From: Prevotella sp. UBA3288
GTDB taxonomy: Bacteria > Bacteroidota > Bacteroidia > Bacteroidales > Bacteroidaceae
DNA length: 42,249 nucleotides
NCBI GenBank assembly: GCA_002361655.1
Contig: DETM01000010.1
Span: forward strand, 1-42,249
Direction of reading: 5' to 3'
Shown: one piece after another, positions 7,687 to 15,319 of the stretch
Position numbering within the stretch: position 1 is the stretch's first letter
Layout of the letters: every line of letters starts with the position of its first letter
Notes under the pieces: model-generated
Databases searched by the model: none
What the model saw: the letters and a program-made list of their open reading frames with translations, nothing else
What the model was told of the DNA's origin: nothing
Program-made: the position numbers and the translations under genes

Positions 7687-8104
7687 ATCGATTATAGCCA
7701 GCCTATAGTTCCTGATTCGGCCCTTTATCAAGTTAACTATGAATTTCCGACAAGACAGAAGACGTGGAACTATCACCGTTGCCTGTTCCACATCAGGAGG
7801 CCTTCGCATTGCCCGGAATTGTTGAACGAAGCAACGCGAAGTCCACGCCGATATGTATATAGTACCCCAATGTTAGTATCAGTATAAACATACACTTAAT
7901 GTCTGTTTACAAATACTTACAAAGGAGATGCATATAACACATCCCGAGAACATTCACCATTGCAATGCTCTGACAATTCCTGAAAGTTGCGAAGTTTCCT
8001 GATGTCAAGAACAAAGCGTCAAATGAACGCCTTATATTATGTCGAGACTCTCTTTCTTCCCACCCCATGCTCGCCTCGGTAGAGACGGCATCACCTCTCA
8101 TGGC
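7687..8104 (-). other. Long 5' leader of the secreted operon
   Basis: Between the WG-repeat start codon and the promoter at 8189 lies about 500 nt of leader. It contains a 13-bp perfect inverted repeat (7839-7851 with 8105-8117) enclosing roughly 250 bp. Inside is a 64-codon open frame whose ATG is 4 bp inside the right arm. The left part (about 7690-7838) is open in the WG frame but reads as basic, non-signal sequence. The composition and the bounded structure suggest an inserted repetitive element or a regulatory leader rather than a second gene. Confidence 0.4.
7907..8101 (-). other. Tentative 64-codon leader ORF
   Basis: Starts at an ATG (8099-8101) four bases inside the right arm of the 13-bp inverted repeat, about 80 nt after the predicted transcription start. 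The translation (MRGDAVSTEASMGWEERESR ... ending MCYMHLLCKYL) has no known domain and no signal peptide. Its tone (short, Cys/His/Arg-rich) is that of spurious peptides that recur with repetitive non-coding elements. It could be a remnant of a mobile element or a translated leader. I do not claim it is a real protein. Confidence 0.2.
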
Positions 8105-8117
8105 TCGGCGTGGACTT
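8105..8117. repeat. Right arm of 13-bp inverted repeat (partner 7839-7851)
   Basis: TCGGCGTGGACTT at 8105-8117 is the exact reverse complement of 7839-7851, and extension by one base on either side breaks pairing. The arms bound a 279-bp segment inside the transcribed leader of the secreted operon. The promoter lies outside the segment, so simple inversion would flip the leader ORF but not the promoter. Confidence 0.6.
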
Positions 8118-8188
8118 TCTTTTGTTTGTGCACCTTCACGGAACCAGTCCGTATCTTAGCAGAAACGCAAGTGATTAAGAGTCGGGGG

Positions 8189-8196
8189 CAAATTTA
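8189..8196 (-). promoter_or_regulatory. -7 box of the secreted operon promoter
   Basis: The minus strand reads TAAATTTG, an exact TAnnTTTG match, at 8189-8196. The upstream side is rich in A and T (8197-8240) but I see no perfect TTTG at the -33 position. Transcription would begin near 8181 and read through the leader into the WG-repeat gene and the seven genes after it. No better promoter was seen closer to the WG start. Confidence 0.5.
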
Positions 8197-8304
8197 AGAA
8201 ATTTTTTTGAAACGAGAAAAGAAAAATTAAAAAAAATGTCATTTCTGACTATAAATTGTCTACATTTCTTTCCTATAAGGAACAAAAAGGCTGAAATAAG
8301 TTAA

Positions 8305-8353
8305 ATCATACAGCAGGCCTGTCAGACAGAATCATCCAACAGGCCTGTATGAT
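8305..8353 (-). terminator. Terminator hairpin of the TonB receptor gene
   Basis: ATCATACAG-cag-GCCTGT (8305-8322) pairs with ACAGGCCTGTATGAT (8339-8353), a 15-bp stem with a 3-nt bulge. It lies 45 bp past the stop of the TonB receptor gene and on the minus strand is followed by a T-rich run. It separates that gene from the secreted operon's promoter. Confidence 0.65.
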
Positions 8354-8398
8354 AAATTGTGCAAAAAAGAGATTTTTGCTAAAGGACAGCAAAGGTCT

Positions 8399-10798
8399 TC
8401 AGAAGTGCATCTTCACGTCGACGCCCATCTGGAGGGGATTGCCCCGCTGACCGATGTAGGAACCGCTGAAGGGCATGGCAAAGGTGCAGTAGCGGGAGTC
8501 GGTGAGGTTGCGGCCCCAGAAGTCGACATCGACACAGCCCATGTCGACCAGCACGTGGGCACCGAGGGTGGCGTAGAGGTTTTGCCAGGCCGTGTTGGCA
8601 TCGTCCCAGTAGGTGCGTCCGTTGCCGGCCACGTTGGCACCGATGGTGACTGAGCGTAGCACGCCGTCGGCAGGCACGTCGAAGCGGTAGTCGGCCTGTG
8701 CACTGAAGGTATGAGCAGGCACGAAGGGAATCTTGTTGTCCTTATAGTCGACGACGGTGCCGTCGGCCTGCGTCTCGGTGAACTCGCGGAAGGTGGCGCG
8801 TGTGAAGCCATAGGCAGCGGCCCACGACAGGCGGTTGTCGAAGGCCAGTCCGCGCAGTGCCGCCTCCAGTCCGCAGGTGCTGCTCTTGCCGGCATTGACG
8901 GTCATGCGTCCGAAGCCATAGTTAGGAGCCATCACCGCCAGTTGCTGGTTGCGCAGACGGGTGTAGAAGGTGGCCACGTCGGCCTGCATCTTACCGTCGA
9001 AGAGGTTCAGGTGGGCACCCAACTCGTAGTTCCAACTCTCCTCGGGCTTGTAACTGATGGCCTCTTCGACGTCGGCATAGTACTGTGCATCGTGGTCGAT
9101 GCTGACATCGCCGCGCTGGGCCTGCTGCTGTGCCACAGGGTCGTTGAGGTCGGCCTGCAGTATGTCGCTGAACAACTGGATGTTGTAGCCTCCGGCCATA
9201 TAACCCTTGCTGACCGATGCGTAGATATTGCTGCCGCGGCCGTCGAGTTTATACGAGAGTCCGAACTTAGGCAGCAACTGGGTGAACGACGTAGAGTGGT
9301 GGTTCAGTATGCGGGAGTCGAGGGTATAGGTGGCCAATGCATTGGCCGTGCCGCCGGTCATGACCATATAGCCGTAGGAGTCGTAGTCGATCTCTACCTT
9401 GCTGTAGTCGAAGCGCAGACCGACGGTGGCCGTGAGCAGGTCGGCCAGTGTGATACTCGACTCGTGGTAGGCGGCCAGCGTGGTCTGCGGCTGGCGGAAG
9501 GTGTTGGGCACGGCCATCTCGGCATTCATCGTCACGCCCATGGCGGCCACCTGTGCCTGGGCGGCAGCAGCGGCCTGCTGTGGTGTCATGCCCTGGCCGA
9601 TGAAGCGACCGGTGAAGGCTTGCTGCATGGCCTGCTTCATGGCGTTCTCGATGGCCATGCAGATGGGGCGCATCAAGCCCTGGCCGAAGTTGACCACGGC
9701 ATCGGTATGCAGCCACTCACGCGAGGCAAACAGGCCGGTGGCATGGCGCCACATGCCGTAGCCACGCGAGCGCAGCGAGAGTTCCTCGGTCACGGCATTC
9801 ATCTTCTGGCGTTGCAGCAGACTCATGCGGTCGGCAGGGGTATAGTCGATGTCCATGTCCATGCGGTCGCGCAGAAACTGGTAACTGGTGGTCGACGTGA
9901 GCAGCAGTCGGTCCATCTCGTAACTGATGCCCAGGCCCGTGTTGGCCATATTGCGCTTGTAGCCGGGCATCGTGGTGGTGGAGGGCAGCGATGCCCATTG
10001 CTCCTCAGGGTTGTAGAGACCGTAGGGGAAGGCGTTCTGACGGGTGTACTGGTAGTCGGCAGTCAGGTCGATGAGCAGCCGCTCGGCCGGTTTCCACATC
10101 AGTCGCAGTTTGGCGCCGGCCTCGTCCATCTTGTCGGCATAGTCGTCGAGGGCCTCGTTGCGGAAGAAGCCCTGCTGACCATGGTAGAAGGCAGCCACGC
10201 CGAATGCCAGTTGTCCGGAGGGTTTCGCATAATGGGCCACCTCGGCACGGCGTTCCAGACCGGAGGCCAGACCGAGATTGACGTCGGTGCCCTGATAGTT
10301 CATCGGGTTCTTGGAGTAGACACGCACGATGCCGCCCTCGGTATTGGCACCGTAGAGGGTACCCTGCGGGCCGCGTAGCACGTCGACGCGGTCGATCAGA
10401 TAGAAATAGTTGTTGAAGGCACCGGGCGACATCAGGGGGATGTTGTCATAGTAGACGCCTACGGCCGAGTTGCTGATGCGGTTGCCCAGACCTCGCATAT
10501 ACATTGACGAGGTGAGTCGCGAGCCGTAGGCGGGCATGGCAAACGACGGTACGAAGGCGGCCAGTTGGCACAGGTCGTGAACATTGAGTTTGGCTATCTC
10601 GCCGCTGGTGAACACGCTGCTGCTAAGCGGCTGTCGGCGCAGGCGGAAGGTCTCTTTGGGTTGTGACACGACGACCACTTCGTCGAGGTCTACTACGCGT
10701 GAGGTGTCGTTGGCTAAGGTGGGGTTGACGGGTTCTGTCTCTGCGCTGGCGGTCAGGGCCGTCAGCATGGCAAGGGCCAGGAATACTGTTTTGTTCAT
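8399..10798 (-). CDS. TonB-dependent outer-membrane receptor
   Basis: The product has 799 residues with a signal peptide (cleavage near LTASAE). A TonB-box-like DLDEVVVV lies at 37-44, then the plug domain (about 50-165, with RVDVLRGPQGTLYGANTEGGI at 137-157), then a 22-strand barrel ending in aromatic Phe (VDVKMHF). There is no N-terminal CarboxypepD_reg domain and no SusD partner, so it resembles siderophore, haem or cobalamin-type receptors (the FecA/'Fe transport' branch) more than a SusC glycan importer. The substrate cannot be read from sequence. A Gln/Ala-rich insert (MTPQQAAAAAQAQVAAMG) sits in a large loop around residue 400-420. It is transcribed alone from a consensus promoter at 10830 with a leader of about 25 nt. 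Confidence 0.9.
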   Translation of the reverse strand: MNKTVFLALAMLTALTASAETEPVNPTLANDTSRVVDLDEVVVVSQPKETFRLRRQPLSSSVFTSGEIAKLNVHDLCQLAAFVPSFAMPAYGSRLTSSMYMRGLGNRISNSAVGVYYDNIPLMSPGAFNNYFYLIDRVDVLRGPQGTLYGANTEGGIVRVYSKNPMNYQGTDVNLGLASGLERRAEVAHYAKPSGQLAFGVAAFYHGQQGFFRNEALDDYADKMDEAGAKLRLMWKPAERLLIDLTADYQYTRQNAFPYGLYNPEEQWASLPSTTTMPGYKRNMANTGLGISYEMDRLLLTSTTSYQFLRDRMDMDIDYTPADRMSLLQRQKMNAVTEELSLRSRGYGMWRHATGLFASREWLHTDAVVNFGQGLMRPICMAIENAMKQAMQQAFTGRFIGQGMTPQQAAAAAQAQVAAMGVTMNAEMAVPNTFRQPQTTLAAYHESSITLADLLTATVGLRFDYSKVEIDYDSYGYMVMTGGTANALATYTLDSRILNHHSTSFTQLLPKFGLSYKLDGRGSNIYASVSKGYMAGGYNIQLFSDILQADLNDPVAQQQAQRGDVSIDHDAQYYADVEEAISYKPEESWNYELGAHLNLFDGKMQADVATFYTRLRNQQLAVMAPNYGFGRMTVNAGKSSTCGLEAALRGLAFDNRLSWAAAYGFTRATFREFTETQADGTVVDYKDNKIPFVPAHTFSAQADYRFDVPADGVLRSVTIGANVAGNGRTYWDDANTAWQNLYATLGAHVLVDMGCVDVDFWGRNLTDSRYCTFAMPFSGSYIGQRGNPLQMGVDVKMHF

Positions 10799-10829
10799 AA
10801 ATCAAAATCTGTGTGTTATTATCCGGCTG

Positions 10830-10860
10830 CAAAGGTACGAAGATTCCGCCGGACGTACAA
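10830..10860 (-). promoter_or_regulatory. Promoter of the TonB receptor gene
   Basis: Minus strand: TTG at 10858-10860, 20 nt, then TACCTTTG at 10830-10837, a complete Bacteroidota sigma-ABfr type promoter. The start would be near 10823, 25 nt before the ATG. The -33 side lies immediately after the stop codon of the upstream lipoprotein gene (10868), so the receptor is uncoupled from the large operon before it. A 6-bp inverted repeat (10859-10864 with 10873-10878) straddles this point. Confidence 0.75.
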
Positions 10861-10867
10861 TCCCCAT

Positions 10868-11782
10868 TTATTGGGATTTCTTTATGAAGCGCCACACGGC
10901 AAAGACAATGTATGCCACGAGCAGCGGATAGCCCACGTAGTAGAGCGTCGTGACGCTGAACACCACATAGTTGATAGCGCAGACGGCCATCAGTCCCATG
11001 CAGTAGACGATGGTCTCGGAGACCGACATGAAATGGCGGATGTCGTCGATGGTCGCCAGAGCGACGATGAGCAGAGCCCATACCGACAACAGGAAGAGCG
11101 ACAGGTGGAGTGGCACGGCAAAGGGGTTGAGCGTGGGGTGATAGTAGTAGTGGCGCCACGAGTCGGGGTCGGCCAGTTGGATGGTGCTGTAGAAGACTGC
11201 CGAGGCCGCCACCAGCAGGGCCAGCAGCGTGGGATAGAACGAGGGGATGTCGTTGAAATGTACGATCTTCGCCTTGCGTCGGAACAGATGGCGTATGAGA
11301 TAGAGTGCGGCGACGATGACCACGAAGGCCAGCATGATGAGCAGGTGCTCGTCGGAGAAGAAGTCGATGAAGCGCGAGATGGGGTTGTCGGGAGCCACGC
11401 CGCTGAGCATCTCGCTCTCGTGTATCCAACCGATTGTCGACTGGTCGCGTGCCACCTGCACCCATACCGAGTCGACGCTGTCGGTGGACAGGGTCATGAT
11501 GTCGGCCACGACGACCACATCATGCTTCTTCACGTAGATAGTGTCGACGAGCATGCCGCTGACTACCTCCGACGGCTGCTGGCAGACGAGCAGGAGCGAG
11601 TCGGCCTTGACCATGAAGTTGTAGTTCTGGGTGTAGTGATGAGTGGTGTAGAACGAGATGGAATCCATCTGCTCCTCGCTGACGATCCAGGCATCGCTGG
11701 TCTGTCGCGCCTCGCGATAGCACGACGAGAGTGCTACGCTAAAGAATAAACAATAAAATATAAAAAGAATCTTTCCGTTCAT
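10868..11782 (-). CDS. Lipoprotein with C-terminal membrane helices, unknown function
   Basis: The product has 304 residues. The N-terminus has a lipoprotein signal with lipobox LSSC (Cys21). Residues 25-130 form a soluble domain with the pattern of an SH3-like fold (SEEQMDSISFYTTHHYTQNY, VWVQVARDQSTIGWIHESEM). Four or more hydrophobic segments follow (LLIMLAFVVIVAALYLI, LLALLVAASAVFYST, LFLLSVWALLIVALA, TIVYCMGLMAVCAINYVVF and a last one before the basic tail RFIKKSQ). This mixed lipoprotein/polytopic design is known in Bacteroidales hypothetical proteins but has no assigned role. It is the last gene of the kinase operon, 23 bp after the U32 gene. A link to the kinase system is possible on context only. 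Confidence 0.6.
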   Translation of the reverse strand: MNGKILFIFYCLFFSVALSSCYREARQTSDAWIVSEEQMDSISFYTTHHYTQNYNFMVKADSLLLVCQQPSEVVSGMLVDTIYVKKHDVVVVADIMTLSTDSVDSVWVQVARDQSTIGWIHESEMLSGVAPDNPISRFIDFFSDEHLLIMLAFVVIVAALYLIRHLFRRKAKIVHFNDIPSFYPTLLALLVAASAVFYSTIQLADPDSWRHYYYHPTLNPFAVPLHLSLFLLSVWALLIVALATIDDIRHFMSVSETIVYCMGLMAVCAINYVVFSVTTLYYVGYPLLVAYIVFAVWRFIKKSQ

Positions 11783-11805
11783 GCGTCACATATAAATTAA
11801 TCCGT

Positions 11806-13620
11806 TCACTCGTCGGCATAGACATTCATCTGACAATGTTTGCAATCAAACTCCAGCCGGAACCTGCGCCCGTCGCCCAGCCGCAGCGAGAGGGGTTCGC
11901 GCCACTCGGGCCGTCGTCCGCCGTGCTTCACACAGTAGCCCAAGGCGTAGCGCAGACAATGGCGGCACTGCATGATGAGCCGCTCGCCGGGCGTCTGGAG
12001 TTCGTAGGCAGGCTCGGTATGGATGCCTTGTTCTTCATAGAAACGACGCGCCTCGGCGTTGGAGACGTTGAAGAGATAGGAGTTTCGGTATGTTTCGCCT
12101 ATGGAAACAAGTTGTTTCTCATGGGGAAACAAAGTGTTTCTACTGTAGAAACAACCGGAAAGTGCCGTCTCTACGACCTTTCGGCGCAATTCGGCGAGCA
12201 GGCTGCTGGGTATGAACCAGTGGAAATGGTCGGGCAGGACGACCTCGGTACAGCGGAAAGGTGTGCCGCCCAACTTTGTCAACTGGTGCACGATGTTTGC
12301 CCGCTGGTCTTTCTCTGCCTGCTGATGCGGGGCGTCGATGGTGGCCACAGCATCGCCCATCTGCAGTTCGAAGCCGCTGGCAACAGGGCGCAACGACATC
12401 GTCACGTCAATTTTCCGCTCGCTGCTGGGCTTGCTGAGCAGCCTTTCCATCTCCTGGTCGTTATTGCGATAGAGACGCAGACCGGGCCGCAGACCGGCAG
12501 GCATCTTTTGGGGGAAGAGGCGGTTGCCCTCTACCCTATTGACCCTGAAGCCCTCTAACTGGTGCTGGGCGTTGACGAAGCAGAGGCCGTCGCCATTGGC
12601 AAAGGCGGCCACGCCGGCCACCGTGAACGATGCGCCCCGAATTTCCTTCACCGTTCCCACGTATTCGCCGACGGCTTTCGGTGTGTCGAACGATGCTATC
12701 TGCGACTGGCGGCCATGCAGGAAATAGGTGGTATAGCCACGGTTGAAGGTGCGGTTGAGGTCGGGGGTGAAGGTGTAGGAGCAGTGTCCGCGAGAGGCGC
12801 GGCAGCAGGCATCGGCATGGCGGGCCACATAGCGGTCGAGCAATTGGCTATAGGCTGCCGTGACATTCTTCACGTAAGCCGCATCTTTCAGTCGTCCCTC
12901 TATCTTGAACGACGTGGCACCGGCCTCTATCAGTTCGTCGAGATGGCGGCTCTGGTTCATGTCCTTCAACGAGAGATAGTAGCGTGACTGGCGCTCCAGT
13001 GCCTTTCCGTCGGCATCGAGCAGGTCGAACTTCATGCGGCAGAACTGGGCGCACTCGCCTCGGTTGGCACTGCGTCCGAAACAATGCTGCGAGGCATAGC
13101 ACAGTCCGCTGTAACTGACGCAGAGGGCACCATGCACGAAGACCTCGAGTTCGGTGTCGGGCACCTGGCGGTGGATGTCGGCAATCTCGTCGACCGACAG
13201 TTCGCGGGCCAGCACCACTCGGCTGAAGCCCTGACCGGCCAACCAGCGCACCTTGCAGGCCGTGCGGTTATCGGTCTGCGTAGAGGCATGGACGGCCAGG
13301 CCGATGTGCTGAGCCATGCGCATCACAGCCATGTCCTGCACCAGCACGGCATCGGCACCGCACGCATGCAGTTGCTCCAGCAAACGTCGGGTGTCAGCCA
13401 GTTCGTCATCGAATACAATGGTATTGACCGTCACGTAGACCCTTGCCCCGTAGCGATGAGCATAGTCGCAGAGGCGAGCGATGTCGTCCACGCTGTTGCC
13501 TGCCGCAGCCCTTGCGCCAAACCGCCGTGCACCGATATAGACGGCATCGGCCCCGTGGTCGATGGCCGCTATGCCGCACTCCAGGTTGCGGGCCGGGGCA
13601 AGCAGTTCGAGCGTTCTCAT
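11806..13620 (-). CDS. U32-family protein, RlhA-like (23S rRNA hydroxylation)
   Basis: The product has 604 residues. The N-terminal half is the U32 TIM-barrel: ELLAPARNLE, AVYIGARRFGARAAAG, then EVFVHGALCVSYSGLCYASQ and SANRGECAQFCRMKF, giving conserved Cys167, Cys174, Cys190 and Cys194. After a DUF3656-like middle part, the C-terminus has a second cysteine set (CRHC...C at 552-563 and CKHC at 593-596). This architecture matches RlhA (YdcP), which with iron-sulphur chemistry and prephenate makes 5-hydroxycytidine in 23S rRNA; older annotations call it collagenase-like protease. Its ATG overlaps the metA stop by 4 bp, implying translational coupling. Residues 490-510 are encoded by a triple palindromic repeat that looks like an in-frame insertion. 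Family certain; exact substrate inferred. Confidence 0.85.
   Translation of the reverse strand: MRTLELLAPARNLECGIAAIDHGADAVYIGARRFGARAAAGNSVDDIARLCDYAHRYGARVYVTVNTIVFDDELADTRRLLEQLHACGADAVLVQDMAVMRMAQHIGLAVHASTQTDNRTACKVRWLAGQGFSRVVLARELSVDEIADIHRQVPDTELEVFVHGALCVSYSGLCYASQHCFGRSANRGECAQFCRMKFDLLDADGKALERQSRYYLSLKDMNQSRHLDELIEAGATSFKIEGRLKDAAYVKNVTAAYSQLLDRYVARHADACCRASRGHCSYTFTPDLNRTFNRGYTTYFLHGRQSQIASFDTPKAVGEYVGTVKEIRGASFTVAGVAAFANGDGLCFVNAQHQLEGFRVNRVEGNRLFPQKMPAGLRPGLRLYRNNDQEMERLLSKPSSERKIDVTMSLRPVASGFELQMGDAVATIDAPHQQAEKDQRANIVHQLTKLGGTPFRCTEVVLPDHFHWFIPSSLLAELRRKVVETALSGCFYSRNTLFPHEKQLVSIGETYRNSYLFNVSNAEARRFYEEQGIHTEPAYELQTPGERLIMQCRHCLRYALGYCVKHGGRRPEWREPLSLRLGDGRRFRLEFDCKHCQMNVYADE
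12091..12153. repeat. Three tandem TGTTTC-N7-GAAACA palindromes inside a coding sequence
   Basis: Three units of TGTTTC, seven variable bases, GAAACA follow each other at 12091-12109, 12113-12131 and 12135-12153 with 3-nt spacers, an exact 22-bp period. The stems are identical and the loops differ (GCCTATG, TCATGGG, TACTGTA), so selection or copying preserved the stems. The array is in frame within the U32 gene and encodes residues about 490-510 (CFYSRNTLFPHEKQLVSIGET on the minus strand, read without a stop). Confidence 0.85.
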
Positions 13621-14534
13621 CCTATCTGGTTGATGTCATAGGGCGTCTCCTGATAAACGTAGTAGTTTATCCAGTTATTATAAAAGAGGTTAGCGTGAGC
13701 ACGCCACGTGACCAAGGGTCGCTGACTAGGGTCGTCGTTGAGATAGTAGTTGCGGGGCATCTCTACATCGTCGCGCACGCCGTAGTCACGTTTGTACTCG
13801 TTGTCGAGGGTGTTGGGGGCATACTCCATGTGGCCTGTGATAAAGAACTCACGGCCGCCACGACCCATCACGATACCCACGCCCGAGTCGGCCGACTCGG
13901 CCAGAATGGTCAACGCGCCACTGGCCTCGACATCGCTGCGGAGCACCTCCGTATGGCGACTGTGGGGCATCATGAAGCGGTCGTCGAAGCCACGGAAGAT
14001 GGGCAGCCGGGGCTGAAGGATGGCCTGTTCGAAGATGCCGAACATCTTCTTCGGCAACGGGTGCTTGGGCACGCCGTAGAAATGGTAGAGACCGGCCTGT
14101 GCCGCCCAGCAGATGAAGAGTGTGCTGGTGACGTGGTTGCGCGACCAGTCGAAGATCTCGGCAATCTCTTTCCAGTAAGTCACCTCTTCGAAAGCCATGG
14201 TCTCGACGGGAGCACCGGTGATGATCATGCCGTCGAACTTCTCGTTGCGCATCGACTCGAAGTCGCGGTAGAACATCATCATGTGTTCGATGGGTGTGTT
14301 CTTGGGTGTGTGGCTCTTGAGTTTCATGAAACTGATGTCGAGTTGCAGGGGGGTGTTCGACAGCAGACGGATGAGGTCTGTCTCGGTGGTTACCTTCAGC
14401 GGCATCAGATTGAGTATGACGATACGCAGCGGACGAATGTCCTGGGCATGAGCCCGGGTGTCGTCCATCACGAAGATATTCTCATGTTTGAGCAGGTCTA
14501 TGGCAGGAAGCCTGTCGGGTAGTCTTAATGGCAT
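13617..14534 (-). CDS. metA: Homoserine O-acyltransferase (MetA type)
   Basis: The product has 305 residues, full length for MetA. It activates homoserine for methionine synthesis by acylating its hydroxyl group in the cytoplasm. The catalytic cysteine is Cys142 (FICWAAQAG), and the His-Glu pair is His235 and Glu237 (TGHMEYAPN), exactly at the classical positions. Residue 111 is Glu (GAPVET). Work on MetA-fold enzymes showed that Glu at 111 favours acetyl-CoA and Gly favours succinyl-CoA, so this is probably an O-acetyltransferase, even though the family is usually annotated as succinyltransferase. The gene lies 18 bp after the PP2C gene and overlaps the next gene by ATGA. No separate promoter or SAM riboswitch is seen in front of it. 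Confidence 0.93.
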   Translation of the reverse strand: MPLRLPDRLPAIDLLKHENIFVMDDTRAHAQDIRPLRIVILNLMPLKVTTETDLIRLLSNTPLQLDISFMKLKSHTPKNTPIEHMMMFYRDFESMRNEKFDGMIITGAPVETMAFEEVTYWKEIAEIFDWSRNHVTSTLFICWAAQAGLYHFYGVPKHPLPKKMFGIFEQAILQPRLPIFRGFDDRFMMPHSRHTEVLRSDVEASGALTILAESADSGVGIVMGRGGREFFITGHMEYAPNTLDNEYKRDYGVRDDVEMPRNYYLNDDPSQRPLVTWRAHANLFYNNWINYYVYQETPYDINQIG

Positions 14535-14552
14535 CTTTCTTCTGTTACTTTA

Positions 14553-15299
14553 CTATTCTATGCGGACGACGACGACCGACACGTTGTCGGAACCGCCGGC
14601 GGCCTCGGCAGCCTGACAGAGGTCAGTGGCACCGGCCCCCTGCTGCAGCATCTGGCAGATCGCGGCATCGTCGACGAGGTCGGTAAGCCCGTCGCTGCAG
14701 AGCATCAGCACATCGCCGGGACGAATGAGCGGGTCGCAGGCCACCAGGTCGATATAACTGTTGTGACAGCCGCCGCCAATGCAGTTGACGATGAGGTTGG
14801 TGGGTCCGTCGATTCCCATCTTATTATTATATGAATGGTCGGTGGTGACCTGTTGCAGTTGTCCCCCGTGCAGGCTGTACAGACGGCTGTCGCCACAGTT
14901 GAGCCAATAGAAATGGCCGTCGTAGCCTACCAGTGCCACCAGCGTGGTGCCCATCTTGTCGTAGCGCTCGTCGGCGCGGCCTTTCGAGTCGAGGATGGAA
15001 TGGATGCTGGCGTGCCAATGTACGATGCACTCGCGAAACTGCTCCTGACTCAGCCCTACGGGAAGGTCGGAGAAGAAGTATCGCAGATTCTCTATCGTGT
15101 CGGCACTGGCCACGTCGCCTCCGAGATGGCCTCCCATGCCGTCGGCCAGTGCGATGACCAGACGGTCGGTGTCAGCCAGCGACACGACAGCAGTCGCCTC
15201 ACCATCACGTACGATACGGTCGCCCACCAGGACCATATCCTCGTTCTTGGCCCTGACGCGGCCCACTCTGCTCGAAGCAGTCACATTGAATACCGGCAT
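14553..15299 (-). CDS. PP2C-family Ser/Thr protein phosphatase
   Basis: The product has 248 residues, the normal size of a stand-alone bacterial PP2C (PppA/Stp/PrpC type). Metal-binding and core motifs are all present: RVRAKNEDMV with Asp21, LADGMGGHLGG with Asp53 and Gly54, LNCGDSRLY (134-141), CSDGLTDLV with Asp204, and GGSDNVSVVVV with Asp238. It should remove phosphate from Ser/Thr residues using two Mn/Mg ions. No signal peptide or membrane segment is seen, so it is cytoplasmic. It sits 20 bp after the FHA gene, downstream in the same operon as a Ser/Thr kinase, and is the obvious candidate to oppose that kinase. Confidence 0.93.
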   Translation of the reverse strand: MPVFNVTASSRVGRVRAKNEDMVLVGDRIVRDGEATAVVSLADTDRLVIALADGMGGHLGGDVASADTIENLRYFFSDLPVGLSQEQFRECIVHWHASIHSILDSKGRADERYDKMGTTLVALVGYDGHFYWLNCGDSRLYSLHGGQLQQVTTDHSYNNKMGIDGPTNLIVNCIGGGCHNSYIDLVACDPLIRPGDVLMLCSDGLTDLVDDAAICQMLQQGAGATDLCQAAEAAGGSDNVSVVVVRIE

Positions 15300-15319
15300 C
15301 TTTTTATTTTTCTTTCTGT

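Noticed and set aside
7687..7809. N-terminal extension of the WG-repeat gene
   Set aside because: The upstream residues are basic and not signal-like, while the ATG at 7686 starts a standard signal peptide.
8711..10378. A 555-codon plus-strand open frame opposite the TonB receptor
   Set aside because: Antisense shadow: the receptor on the minus strand has plug and barrel motifs; the plus-strand frame has no domain.
8399..10798. SusC of a polysaccharide utilisation locus
   Set aside because: No SusD homologue and no N-terminal carboxypeptidase-regulatory domain; the nearest GH gene is more than 16 kb away.
12091..12153. CRISPR-like array
   Set aside because: Units are palindromes of 19 bp with 3-bp spacers at a 22-bp period inside a coding sequence. 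There are no spacer-sized unique sequences and no cas genes.
13700..14600. SAM riboswitch in front of metA
   Set aside because: Only 18 bp separate metA from the upstream phosphatase gene and no conserved riboswitch core is seen.
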